Below, piece by piece: positions 8,265-17,251 of a DNA stretch of 59,025 nt; the first letter of the stretch is position 1, and each line of letters starts with the position of its first letter. Source of the stretch: Verrucomicrobiales bacterium (GTDB taxonomy: Bacteria; Verrucomicrobiota; Verrucomicrobiia; Verrucomicrobiales; SLCJ01); assembly GCA_024636835.1 (NCBI GenBank), contig JAGXGH010000107.1, forward strand, positions 1-59,025, read 5' to 3'. Position numbers and translations under genes: made by a program. The notes below the pieces were generated by a model. That model ran no database searches, had not been told where the DNA came from, and saw nothing but the letters and a program-made list of their open reading frames with translations.

Positions 8265-9277
8265 CGTGTGGCTGGAAGTGAGATTATTGCGTTCAGTGGT
8301 CGATGGTCTGACCCTCCAGCGCGGCCGGTCGAAAAGTCTTCGACCCGCAGGTCATCGCTCAGCAGAATATGATCGATTGGGAGACCGAGTAAAGGGATGA
8401 TCGCGAAGGGCTTCCAGGTGAGATGAAAACCGTATCCATAGGCAGCCGAGCGCATCTTTCTAAGTTTATCGAATTGCGGTGACCATGTCGTGCAATTGAG
8501 ATCACCCATCAGAATGGTGGGTGATTCATTCTCCGCCAAGCGCGTTTCGATGAGCGAGAGATAATTGGAACGTGATGCAGCGGTAGCCTTGGAGATTGGC
8601 GGGATGGGATGTGCACCAATGACGCGGATGGTTTGTCCGTTTACGTTAATGTCGACATCGACGAGCGGGACATCGCCAATCGGAGTGCGATCGTTGCGAC
8701 TAACGCTGCGTTGTTTGGTGATAGGGTGTTTACTCATCAGCCACATTCCGAAGTTGTCCTCACGTGGGTCGGCGATGTGGTGTGGGTAGATTTGGCGCAG
8801 AGCGTTGAAGTGTTCGCGATACCCAGCGGTGCGCGTTTCCATGAGTAGAATGATATCGGGTCGCTCATCGCGCGGAGTGGAATCGAGTTTTGTGACCAGT
8901 CCGGGCAGAGGGATGTTCTCGCTGCCGATGTTGTAACACATCACAGAAACCGCAGGCTCCGACTCCGAGGAATGAACGCTAGGTTCGCGTTCGGATTTGC
9001 CGAAGATCGCCAGCTCGCCGAGCCCGTAGTAGGGGAGAGCGGGCCATGCGAGCCAAGCGGCGACGATTAATCCCGTTATCACCCGAAGTGGTGCGAAGGC
9101 GACCAAAGAAAGTGCAGTGCCTAGGATGACCACGAGCAAAACGAGCATTCTGCCATTGCTCAAGGTCTCAAGAATCCACCATTTATCGGCGAATAGCATG
9201 GCGATGGAATACACGAGTCCTCCCCAGACCATGAGTCGGGCGTTGCGTAAAATGGCTTTTCGGGAGAGGAGTTTCAC
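8261..9277 (-). CDS. Endonuclease/exonuclease/phosphatase-family membrane protein
   Basis: 338 residues. Three N-terminal membrane helices (about residues 12-30, 42-62, 65-85) anchor a C-terminal domain of the DNase I-like EEP superfamily. Visible superfamily motifs are DIILLMETRTA (metal-binding E), MGDLNCTTWSPQF (GDLN) and the terminal GGSDHRPL (catalytic H). Members include nucleases, phosphodiesterases and lipid phosphatases. The membrane anchor makes an envelope phosphoesterase more likely than a DNA repair role, but this is inference. First gene of a three-gene operon, divergent from gltB across 223 bases. Confidence 0.85.
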   Translation of the reverse strand: MKLLSRKAILRNARLMVWGGLVYSIAMLFADKWWILETLSNGRMLVLLVVILGTALSLVAFAPLRVITGLIVAAWLAWPALPYYGLGELAIFGKSEREPSVHSSESEPAVSVMCYNIGSENIPLPGLVTKLDSTPRDERPDIILLMETRTAGYREHFNALRQIYPHHIADPREDNFGMWLMSKHPITKQRSVSRNDRTPIGDVPLVDVDINVNGQTIRVIGAHPIPPISKATAASRSNYLSLIETRLAENESPTILMGDLNCTTWSPQFDKLRKMRSAAYGYGFHLTWKPFAIIPLLGLPIDHILLSDDLRVEDFSTGRAGGSDHRPLNAIISLPATR

Positions 9278-9316
9278 GGGTGAAGTAGTCGGTGAGTTGC
9301 AAATTGACGGAAATGA

Positions 9317-9379
9317 GCAATTTTCACAGTGATTTGATCATGTGAAGCTTACGTTTGTTGGGGAATTGGCAATTTTCAC
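9317..9379. promoter_or_regulatory. Direct repeats in the gltB divergent promoter region
   Basis: GCAATTTTCAC occurs at 9317-9327 and again at 9369-9379. The two starts are 52 bases apart, about five helical turns, so they lie on the same DNA face. They lie between the divergent starts at 9277 and 9501. The spacing fits a pair of operator half-sites, but no regulator can be named. Confidence 0.35.
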
Positions 9380-9500
9380 TGAAATTGGACATTGAGGTGG
9401 TTTGCGCGTAGTTTCTCATCCGGTCGTTGCCCTCCAGGAACTGGTGTGACAGCTGCTAGTTTGTCGTATTGCAGAGCAATACCGAATCATACATTGAACT

Positions 9501-12500
9501 ATGGATTTTAAAGATTACCAAAACGATTTTCTTTCTGTTCCCGCCGAAGCTGCCGGGACAATGCATCAAGCGGATAATGAAGGCGATGCCTGCGGAATGG
9601 GGGCGATCGTTCATCTCAAGGGTAATCGCAGTCATCAGATCCTCGAGTTTGCGATTGAGAGCGTTTGCAACATGACGCACCGCGGTGCGGTGGATGCGGA
9701 TATGAAAACCGGAGACGGCTCCGGTGTGTTGACTCAGCTTCCTTATGAGATTCTGCAATCTGCGCTCGCGGATCTAGGTCATAAAGATGTCGCCAACGAA
9801 GACCTTGGGGTCGGGGTGTTTTTTACTCCTCAAGGTGATCGTGAAATAGCGACCAAAGTGAAGACCATCGCCGAATCACTCGCCGGAAAGCGCGGTGTGA
9901 AATTGCTGGGGTGGCGTGACGTTCCTGTCGATGCCGACGAGCTTGGAAAGATTGCGCAGAGTTCGCGTCCAGACATTTTCCATCTTCTCGTCGAGCGCCC
10001 CGAGGGTGTGGTTGGCGATGATTTCGAACGTCAGCTCTATCTCGTGCGTCGCGAGATAGAGCATCAGTTGAAAGCCGAAGGGATCAAAGGGGTTTACCTT
10101 CCTAGTTTCTCTCACCGCTTGATTTCCTACAAAGCGTTGGCGATGCCCGCTGCGCTGCGCGCCTTCTACAAGGACCTCAGCAACCCGGCTTACAAAACCG
10201 CGATTGCGCTCTATCATCAGCGCTTCTCGACCAATACCTTCCCGGCCTGGCCGCTCGGTCAGCCGTTCCGCATGCTCTGTCACAATGGTGAAATCAACAC
10301 CGTGCGTGGCAACCGCAACTGGATGAAGTCGCGTGAGGAGTTCTACGAATCAGAAATCTGGGGTGACGACGTCGAGGTGATTAAGAACCTCATCCAAGAG
10401 GGAGAGTCCGACTCCGCATCACTCGATCACGCACTCGAACTTCTCGTCCTCTCTGGTCGTTCACTTGAGCATGCGATGTGTATGTTGGTGCCACCGGCGT
10501 ATCGCAATCAGACCGGCATCTCTCCAGAGCTGAACGCCTTCTATCAATATCACCGTTCATTCTCTGAGCCTTGGGATGGTCCGGCCGGACTCGTTTACAC
10601 TGACGGTGTGAAAGTCTGCGCCTCACTTGACCGCAACGGTCTTCGTCCTTCGCGTTTTGCCCTCACTGATGATGGGCTTCTGTTCATCGGGTCTGAAATT
10701 GGAACCATCCCAATGGATGACGCGAAAGTGATCCGTAAAGGTCGCCTCGGTCCTGGCCAAATGCTCTCTGCCGACACCTCGACAGGTGAGTTGAAGTTCG
10801 ATCTCGAGATCAAGGAAGAACTCGCCAAGCGAGCACCATACAAGCAGTGGATTCGCAACAACCGCATCGAGCTTACTGAGTTTGTGCCAAGCACGCCTCA
10901 GGAAGATAATATCAGCAAGTTTGATCCGCTCACCCTTAGCCAGCTTCAGGTTGCCAACGGTATCACCAAGGAAGAACTCGCGATGATTTTCCGTCCCATG
11001 GTCAATGGCGGACAGGAAGCGGTTTACTCCATGGGAGACGATACGCCGCTATCATGCCTCAGCCTCTATCCGCGCAACCTCACATCGTACTTCAAGCAGC
11101 TTTTCGCGCAGGTTACCAACCCGCCGATCGACCCGATTCGTGAGCGCTCGGTGATGAGCCTTGCTGCCGGACTGGGAATCGAGCGCAACCTACTCGGCGA
11201 ATCTCCGGAGCATGCTCGAATCTTGAATCTTGAATCCGCCGTGTTGTTCGAGCACGAGTTGGAAAAAATCCGTGACCTGGAAGAACTGGGATTCGGCTGT
11301 CAGAACATCGACATCACTTGGAACGTGGAAGATGGCGCTAGAGGGATGATCGCTGCCATCGATCGCGTCTGTGCGGCCGCAGAGAAAGCTGTCGACGAAG
11401 GGAAAGAAATTCTGATTCTGACCGACCGTGCGACCAACGAAACGCGTGTCGCTTTGCCTGCTCTCCTCGCATCAGGTGTCGTTCACCACCACTTGGGTCG
11501 TGTCGGGAAGCGTATGCGTGGATCACTTGTGCTCGAGTCGGGAGAAATCCGCGACAGCCATCAACTTGCCTGCGTGATTTCTTACGGAGTCACCGCTGTC
11601 TGTCCATACCTCGGTTACGCAACCGTTCGTGAAATGGTGGATCATGCAGAGGCCAACAAAGTTGGTGAGGGAGTGACTGCTGACAGGGCGCTGATGAATT
11701 ATCGCAGCGCGTTGGAAAAGGGTGTGTTGAAGATCATGTCGAAGATGGGAATCAGCGTTCTTAATTCCTACCAAGGTGCGCAGATTTTTGAAGCTGTCGG
11801 TATCGCCAAGGAAGTGATCGACCGTTGTTTCACCGGAACGCACAGTCGTATCGGTGGGATTGGTTTCGATCAGATTGCCAGCGAGTCCATCGCTCGTCAC
11901 AGCGAGGCATACGGATCCGCGGTGCCATCTGGCGACGCTGTATCCCTCCAAGATCCAGGCAATAACCGCTACCAGCGTGGCGGAGAGAAGCATGTCATTA
12001 CTCCTAGCGTGGTGAAGAATTTTCACACCTTTGTCGCCAGCGGCAAACCTGAGGAATACGATGACTACGTAAAGCTGATGCTCGAAACACGCCCTACCGC
12101 GTTGAAGGATCTGCTCGAATACATCCCAGCAAAATCCGGAGCAATTTCCATCGATGAAGTCGAGCCTGTCGAAGACATTCGCCGTCGATTCACCACCGCG
12201 GCCATGTCGATGGGCGCGATCTCGCCAGAAGCCCATGAAGTGCTCGCCATCGCCATGAACATGATCGGCGGTAAGTCGGATTCGGGTGAGGGCGGCGAAG
12301 AGAAATCTCGCTTCAAGCCATACGAAAACGGCGAGTGGGCGAACTCCAAGATCAAGCAGGTCGCTTCAGGTCGTTTCGGCGTGTCTGCGGAATATCTCGC
12401 CAGTGCTCAGGAGATTGAAATCAAAATGGCTCAGGGAGCCAAGCCGGGTGAGGGCGGTCAGTTGCCTGCGCACAAGGTCAACGGTATCATCGCCAAGTTG

Positions 12501-14081
12501 CGTAATACCCAGCCAGGTGTGCAGTTGATTTCGCCACCGCCGCACCACGATATTTACTCCATCGAAGACCTTGCCCAGTTGATTCACGACCTCAAGGAAG
12601 TGAACCCACGCGCGCGGATCACCGTCAAGCTCGTTGCCGAATCCGGTGTAGGCACTGTCGCTGCCGGCGTGGCGAAAGCGAATGCTGACATCATCCTTGT
12701 CTCCGGTCACGATGGCGGTACTGGCGCATCGCCACTGACATCCATTAAGCACGCTGGTCTTCCTTGGGAGATGGGTCTTTCCGAGACCAACCAAACCCTC
12801 AGGCTCAACGGTCTTCGTGAGCGTGTGACGCTACGCACCGACGGCGGGCTTCGCTCAGGCGATGACATTATCAAAGCGGCCATCCTTGGCGCGGAAGAAT
12901 TCAACTTCGGCACCATCGCACTGATTGCCATGGGCTGCGTTTACGTTCGCCGTTGTCACTTGAACGACTGCCCAGTCGGTGTGGCAACGACCGATCCAAA
13001 GTATCGCTCGAAGTTCCGTGGCACGCCTGAGAAGGTGGTCAATTTCTTCAATAGCGTGGCCAACGAAGTGCGTCAGATCATGGCAACGCTCGGTGTGCGT
13101 AAGCTCGACGATTTGATTGGCCGCACGGAGTTCCTCCGTCAGCGCGAAGTCGCCGATCACCCAAAGGCAAACAGTTTGGACCTTTCCGCCTTACTTGCTT
13201 CTGTGGATAATGGTTCGCCACATATCTGGGGCGGTGAACCCAACCTGGGGATCCAAGATAAATCGCTCGATGACACCATCATGGTCGATGCCGCAGCAGC
13301 GCTCGAGTCCCGTGAGAAAGTCGAGCTTTCCTACGATGTCGTCAGCACCAACCGCAACATCGGCACCAAGTTGTCCGGTGAAGTGGCGGTGCGTTACGGC
13401 GATCGGGGACTTGCTCCGGGAACGATCAAACTAAACCTCAAAGGGTCTGCCGGCCAGTCCTTCGGAACCTTCCTCGCTGGTGGAATTGACCTCACCTTGA
13501 CCGGTCAGGCCAACGACTATGTTGGTAAGGGAATGGTCGCGGGAACCATCGTCGTTCGTCCGCCGAAAGAGCGCGGGTTTATCCCGGAGGAAAACTCCAT
13601 CATGGGGAATACCTGTCTCTACGGTGCGACCGGTGGTGAGCTGTTTGGCAACGGTCGCGCGGGTGAACGATTCTGCGTTCGTAATTCTGGATCCATCGGC
13701 GTCGTCGAAGGTTGTGGTGACCACGGCTGCGAATACATGACCAACGGTATGGCCGTCATCCTAGGGTCCACCGGCATCAACTTCGGTGCGGGTATGTCCG
13801 GAGGTGAAGCCTTCGTCTTCGACGAAGACGGATACTTCCGCGATCGAGTAAACCGCGAGATGATTGTTGTTCAGCCCATCGAGCGCCGCGCTATTGCCGA
13901 GAACCTTCGCGAGCTCATCGCTCGCCACGTCGAACTGACCAACAGCCCGAAAGGTCAAGCCATCCTGGACGACTGGGATCGTGCAGTGACTCAGATGGTT
14001 CGCGTCATTCCAAAGACCACCGCAGCCGCGGAGGAAGCCGAGGAACAACACGAGTCCGCCGGTAACCCGGTGGTTGCGTAA
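9501..14081 (+). CDS. gltB: Glutamate synthase, large (alpha) subunit
   Basis: 1526 residues, full length for bacterial GltB. It hydrolyses glutamine and transfers the ammonia to 2-oxoglutarate. The mature N-terminal nucleophile is C31 (DACGMGAIVHL), so a 30-residue propeptide must be removed. The amidotransferase domain is followed by the central domain and the FMN-binding synthase domain (VSGHDGGTGASPLTS). The 3Fe-4S ligands are C1146, C1152 and C1157 (MGCVYVRRCHLNDCPVG), and a C-terminal GXGXG helix domain (FGTFLAGGIDLTLTGQAND) completes it. The small subunit gltD is not next door, so the partner must be elsewhere. Codon usage is notably clean, as expected of a highly expressed gene. Confidence 0.97.
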   Translation: MDFKDYQNDFLSVPAEAAGTMHQADNEGDACGMGAIVHLKGNRSHQILEFAIESVCNMTHRGAVDADMKTGDGSGVLTQLPYEILQSALADLGHKDVANEDLGVGVFFTPQGDREIATKVKTIAESLAGKRGVKLLGWRDVPVDADELGKIAQSSRPDIFHLLVERPEGVVGDDFERQLYLVRREIEHQLKAEGIKGVYLPSFSHRLISYKALAMPAALRAFYKDLSNPAYKTAIALYHQRFSTNTFPAWPLGQPFRMLCHNGEINTVRGNRNWMKSREEFYESEIWGDDVEVIKNLIQEGESDSASLDHALELLVLSGRSLEHAMCMLVPPAYRNQTGISPELNAFYQYHRSFSEPWDGPAGLVYTDGVKVCASLDRNGLRPSRFALTDDGLLFIGSEIGTIPMDDAKVIRKGRLGPGQMLSADTSTGELKFDLEIKEELAKRAPYKQWIRNNRIELTEFVPSTPQEDNISKFDPLTLSQLQVANGITKEELAMIFRPMVNGGQEAVYSMGDDTPLSCLSLYPRNLTSYFKQLFAQVTNPPIDPIRERSVMSLAAGLGIERNLLGESPEHARILNLESAVLFEHELEKIRDLEELGFGCQNIDITWNVEDGARGMIAAIDRVCAAAEKAVDEGKEILILTDRATNETRVALPALLASGVVHHHLGRVGKRMRGSLVLESGEIRDSHQLACVISYGVTAVCPYLGYATVREMVDHAEANKVGEGVTADRALMNYRSALEKGVLKIMSKMGISVLNSYQGAQIFEAVGIAKEVIDRCFTGTHSRIGGIGFDQIASESIARHSEAYGSAVPSGDAVSLQDPGNNRYQRGGEKHVITPSVVKNFHTFVASGKPEEYDDYVKLMLETRPTALKDLLEYIPAKSGAISIDEVEPVEDIRRRFTTAAMSMGAISPEAHEVLAIAMNMIGGKSDSGEGGEEKSRFKPYENGEWANSKIKQVASGRFGVSAEYLASAQEIEIKMAQGAKPGEGGQLPAHKVNGIIAKLRNTQPGVQLISPPPHHDIYSIEDLAQLIHDLKEVNPRARITVKLVAESGVGTVAAGVAKANADIILVSGHDGGTGASPLTSIKHAGLPWEMGLSETNQTLRLNGLRERVTLRTDGGLRSGDDIIKAAILGAEEFNFGTIALIAMGCVYVRRCHLNDCPVGVATTDPKYRSKFRGTPEKVVNFFNSVANEVRQIMATLGVRKLDDLIGRTEFLRQREVADHPKANSLDLSALLASVDNGSPHIWGGEPNLGIQDKSLDDTIMVDAAAALESREKVELSYDVVSTNRNIGTKLSGEVAVRYGDRGLAPGTIKLNLKGSAGQSFGTFLAGGIDLTLTGQANDYVGKGMVAGTIVVRPPKERGFIPEENSIMGNTCLYGATGGELFGNGRAGERFCVRNSGSIGVVEGCGDHGCEYMTNGMAVILGSTGINFGAGMSGGEAFVFDEDGYFRDRVNREMIVVQPIERRAIAENLRELIARHVELTNSPKGQAILDDWDRAVTQMVRVIPKTTAAAEEAEEQHESAGNPVVA

Positions 14082-14190
14082 GCGAAACGAACGCCAAGTT
14101 AACGTAGTAACCTAATTTTCCACACTTAATGTGGACTATGACGAGATTCGTTAAGATCGCGGAGTTTTTCCGTGCGGCCACATCGCCCTG

Positions 14191-14230
14191 CCACTTTCTT
14201 CCGAAAGTAGCTACGTTTGTGAAAACGTGG
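14191..14230. repeat. REP pair (family A), solitary copy
   Basis: Two head-to-head hairpins share a central GTAGCTAC. Left arm: CCACTTTC-TTCC-GAAAGTAG. Right arm: CTACGTTT-GTGA-AAACGTGG. Each arm pairs fully with one G.U wobble, and on each strand a GTAG immediately precedes a hairpin. It is identical in this core to the three copies at 16778, 16940 and 17102. It lies 110 bases after the gltB stop. Confidence 0.85.
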
Positions 14231-14330
14231 CGGGGTGGGGTTGGAAGCACCCTTGATGAGTAGTGTGCCTTGCCGCTATCGAAGGACAATTGTAAGCTGG
14301 GCGATTGACAAGTGGACACCCAATCTTCGT

Positions 14331-14393
14331 ATTGATCCTGAGCTACTTGTGCGCGGCGAATAGTCATATTTTTATTCGGAAGCGGTATAACTC
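14331..14393 (+). repeat. Interspersed repeat family C, partial copy
   Basis: About 60 bases (core GTGCGCGGCGAATAGTCAT, then TTTTTATTCG and GGTAT) match the repeat at 56401-56505 and, inverted, the one at 52372-52490. The copy stops just beyond the 3' end of the beta-helix gene. The 14082-14405 gap holds only this repeat and the family A pair; no gene is seen. Confidence 0.75.
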
Positions 14394-14405
14394 AAAAGGA
14401 TCAGA

Positions 14406-16220
14406 TTACTCGTATTCTACTTTTATCCTTATGAATGCCGGTGTTGCTGAATCGATGGTCTTATTCAATCGCACTCGTGTCCAGTCGACAGAGCTCGCGT
14501 CGGTGGTGTAGGCGGTGGTCGTAGGTGCCTGAGTATCTGTGTAAACAGTGCCAGGCCACCAAGTCAGTAAATCTTCCGATACTTCTGTTTTGTAGGCCAG
14601 CCCAGTTGGAGCGGGGCGCCGCTTAATCTTGACCGCGAAATATCGATTCTCACCTTCTATTGCCCAGTCGGGAAGTAATGCGGCCTCAGCCGAAGCGCTT
14701 TTTGGATCCAACATGAAGGCAAATTCGAACAGGTTTAAGATTTGGTCGCCGTCGGGGTCGGCGTTCTCGCCGCTCACCAGATCATTTTCTGCATCTGCAC
14801 TGAATTCCTCGCCCCGCCAAGCTGCATAGGGCGAGTATTCAAATGCTCCGAGATCGGGTGTGTCCAGCGGCCGCCTTGGTTTGCTTCGCTGGAATTTTTC
14901 ATATTCAAGGACTGGGTTGTGGTTGGAGATGGTCGTGGAATGGGGAGCTGCTGCGGCATTGATGGCATCCGAGCCAGCGGTGAGCCGGAAGTTCTGGAGG
15001 TTGAGATTAATGAATCCGGGATCAGAGCCAGTGATGCAGGTTGCTGCGCCGGTAACTGATCCCGAGTATGCAGAGTCAAAGGAGTTGACCCAGCCCGGCT
15101 TCAGCCAGTTGTTATTTAGTGAGAGCGCTCCCGCATTAGCGAGGAGTTCGAGTTGATTGCCGGTTTCGGTGACGAAAATAATGTTATTTCGGCAATCGGC
15201 AGACTCGTCGTTGGTGGATAGCCGCAGCAGCGTTGTGCGTCCTGAGCGGGTGGAGACGATGGTGTTGTGGTGCAGGTAGAGCGTTCCCTTGCGATAGCCC
15301 GGCTCATTACCGCTATCACCCCCGTAATGGATGATCTGGCGGTTGCCTGCGTCAGCGGGTTCGATCAAGACATTGCCATAAACGAATGTGCTGTGGTATC
15401 GGGAATCCTGTTGCAATTCGATACTATCTTCGGCGTCGACCAAATCGAGCTGCCGGTTGCCACCCTCGATCCAGTTGTAGCGGATCACCGTGCCGGCGGA
15501 CCGGTCTTTGAGGTTGTTGCCTCCAGCACCCGAGCGCAGTGGGCCGTAGCGGTTGTATTGGAAAGTGATTCCTGCCGCCGCCGTGTAACTGTTATGCTCG
15601 TAGATGCTTCCTGCATTCCCATTTCCGTGGATGTAGTTGCTTTCCACCACCACATTGGAAGAGTTAGCTGCAACGAACAGGCCGTTACCGCAATCTTGCA
15701 TGACGCAGTTGCGGATGGTGATTTGATCGCCCTTTTCGACATATAGAGCCGCGGCGTTGTTGGAGTAGCTCTGGATGACACCCGTGTCATCAGTAAAACC
15801 ATAGGGCGGACGCCCTCCGCGGATCTCAAGACCATCGATGATGATGTGTGTTGGTGTGGTGTCGGCAGGAAAGCTGGCACCACCGATCTTGATGACTCCA
15901 CGATTTTCGCCCCAGTAATTTAACGCGAGCCGGGTGGTGGCGCCGTTGCCGTCGATAATCGGTCGTTCGCCATTTGGTCCTGGAATGCCAATTATGGTGA
16001 TGGGCATGAATTCAGAGCCTTGTCGGCAGATCACCCATTTATCGTGATATGGATTCTCCTGCCAATGAATACGAACCGTGTCGCCAGCCGCCAGTGTTTC
16101 CCAAGCGACGTCAGATGGAGTGGCAAGCGCTTGACCGAGTCCGACATCATAGGTCGCGCCCAAGGCCTTGGATATGGCGACAACACATGTGATCAGGATT
16201 ATTTTGGAACGAAAGTTCAT
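14406..16220 (-). CDS. Secreted right-handed parallel beta-helix protein
   Basis: 604 residues with a signal peptide (SKIILITCVVAISKALGA). Residues about 85-330 contain regularly spaced short strands with N and V/I ladders (THIIIDGLEIRGG, ITIRNCVMQDCGNGLFV, NVVVESNYIHGNG, VIRYNWIEGG), the look of a pectate-lyase-like solenoid. Such folds occur in polysaccharide lyases and hydrolases. Catalytic residues cannot be assigned. The C-terminal 150 residues contain a DPDGDQILNLFEFAF segment of the calcium-binding type often found at the ends of Verrucomicrobial exoproteins. It starts 5 bases after the stop of the membrane-protein gene at 16226, so the two form an operon. Confidence 0.75.
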   Translation of the reverse strand: MNFRSKIILITCVVAISKALGATYDVGLGQALATPSDVAWETLAAGDTVRIHWQENPYHDKWVICRQGSEFMPITIIGIPGPNGERPIIDGNGATTRLALNYWGENRGVIKIGGASFPADTTPTHIIIDGLEIRGGRPPYGFTDDTGVIQSYSNNAAALYVEKGDQITIRNCVMQDCGNGLFVAANSSNVVVESNYIHGNGNAGSIYEHNSYTAAAGITFQYNRYGPLRSGAGGNNLKDRSAGTVIRYNWIEGGNRQLDLVDAEDSIELQQDSRYHSTFVYGNVLIEPADAGNRQIIHYGGDSGNEPGYRKGTLYLHHNTIVSTRSGRTTLLRLSTNDESADCRNNIIFVTETGNQLELLANAGALSLNNNWLKPGWVNSFDSAYSGSVTGAATCITGSDPGFINLNLQNFRLTAGSDAINAAAAPHSTTISNHNPVLEYEKFQRSKPRRPLDTPDLGAFEYSPYAAWRGEEFSADAENDLVSGENADPDGDQILNLFEFAFMLDPKSASAEAALLPDWAIEGENRYFAVKIKRRPAPTGLAYKTEVSEDLLTWWPGTVYTDTQAPTTTAYTTDASSVDWTRVRLNKTIDSATPAFIRIKVEYE

Positions 16221-16225
16221 AGAAG

Positions 16226-16708
16226 CTATGAATTTGATGTTTCAACGACGGTGGCTGCTGCGAGTGTTTGTTCGCGCAGAGATTGGATGCTTTTCATAGC
16301 ACTGAGAGGTAGTCGGAAAGAGATGTCTCCGTGGGCGGGTTTAACGACGATTTCGGTGCTTTCGCGGATGAGCATGCCGTCACGCTCGATGGCGGTGATC
16401 TCTGACCACGGGATGAGTATGGGGTTGTGGAACAGAGCGAAGACTTGAAACATTTCGATTCGTATACCGGCTTCTCCAACGGTGATATCGATGAGACCTC
16501 GAAAACCGGACAGACCAAATTGAGCCGATCGGAAATGATAGGTTTTCCCAGTAATGGCACTGTTGGACGGAAACGTTTTGGCGAGCCTGCGACATTGGAA
16601 TGAGGTGAGAAATAGCACGCTTACAAAAAATCCGATAATCGTTGCGAGAACCCCAAGACCTTTAAGTAGGTCGAGTAAACTTGTTGTGAGGCTTTCAGCA
16701 ATCAACAT
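16226..16708 (-). CDS. Membrane-anchored protein, unknown function
   Basis: 160 residues. One hydrophobic helix at about residues 16-38 (LGVLATIIGFFVSVLFL) is followed by a soluble, beta-rich domain (ITVGEAGIRIEMFQVFALFH; ILIPWSEITAIERDG; TEIVVKPAHGDISFRLP) that resembles a PH-like fold in pattern only. No family is recognised. First gene of a two-gene unit with the beta-helix protein. Confidence 0.6.
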   Translation of the reverse strand: MLIAESLTTSLLDLLKGLGVLATIIGFFVSVLFLTSFQCRRLAKTFPSNSAITGKTYHFRSAQFGLSGFRGLIDITVGEAGIRIEMFQVFALFHNPILIPWSEITAIERDGMLIRESTEIVVKPAHGDISFRLPLSAMKSIQSLREQTLAAATVVETSNS

Positions 16709-16770
16709 CGCGGGGCAAAGATAGACCCTAAGAACTGGTTGCTGCGATCAATTTTTCTCTGTATCCACAC

Positions 16771-17202
16771 CGCCCTGCCACTTTCTTCCGAAAGTAGCTA
16801 CGTTTGTGAAAACGTGGTGAGGGTGGTGTCGGCAGCACTTTGATGATCAGTATGCCTCGCCGTTGCCGACAACCAAGCGCTAGCTCAGTGAGAGGCATCG
16901 GGGATCGCGGAGTGTGATGCGTGCGGCCACATCGCCCTGCCACTTTCTTCCGAAAGTAGCTACGTTTGTGAAAACGTGGTGAGGGTGGTGTCGGCAGTTC
17001 GTTGATGATCAGTATGCCTCACCGTTGCCGACAGCCAAGCGCAAGCTCAGTGAGAGGTATTGGGGATCGCCCAGTGTAATGCGTGTTGCTACACCGCCCT
17101 GCCACTTTCTTCCGAAAGTAGCTACGTTTGTGAAAACGTGGTGAGGGTGGTTCGCAGCTCATTGATGCTCAGTATGCCTAACCGTTGCCGACAGTTCTTG
17201 GC
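16771..17202. repeat. 162-bp tandem array of REP pairs, 2 full units and a partial third
   Basis: Units begin at 16771, 16933 and 17095, an exact 162-base period. Each carries a family A pair (cores at 16778-16817, 16940-16979 and 17102-17141), and the two complete units also carry an inverted repeat TGTCGGCA...TGCCGACA. The third unit breaks off near 17202, 50 bases before the permease start codon. The 16709-17251 gap contains nothing else recognisable. Confidence 0.92.
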
Positions 17203-17251
17203 ACGGCGGTATTCAGTGTCGTATCCTATGCATCAATTACCCTCGGGATCT

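Noticed and set aside
11523..12236. 237-codon open frame on the minus strand within gltB
   Set aside because: Inside a highly conserved gltB region, with no motifs of its own; low stop density reflects gltB codon bias.
16771..17202. CRISPR array
   Set aside because: Only three units with no spacers; the whole 162-bp unit is repeated and no cas genes are present.
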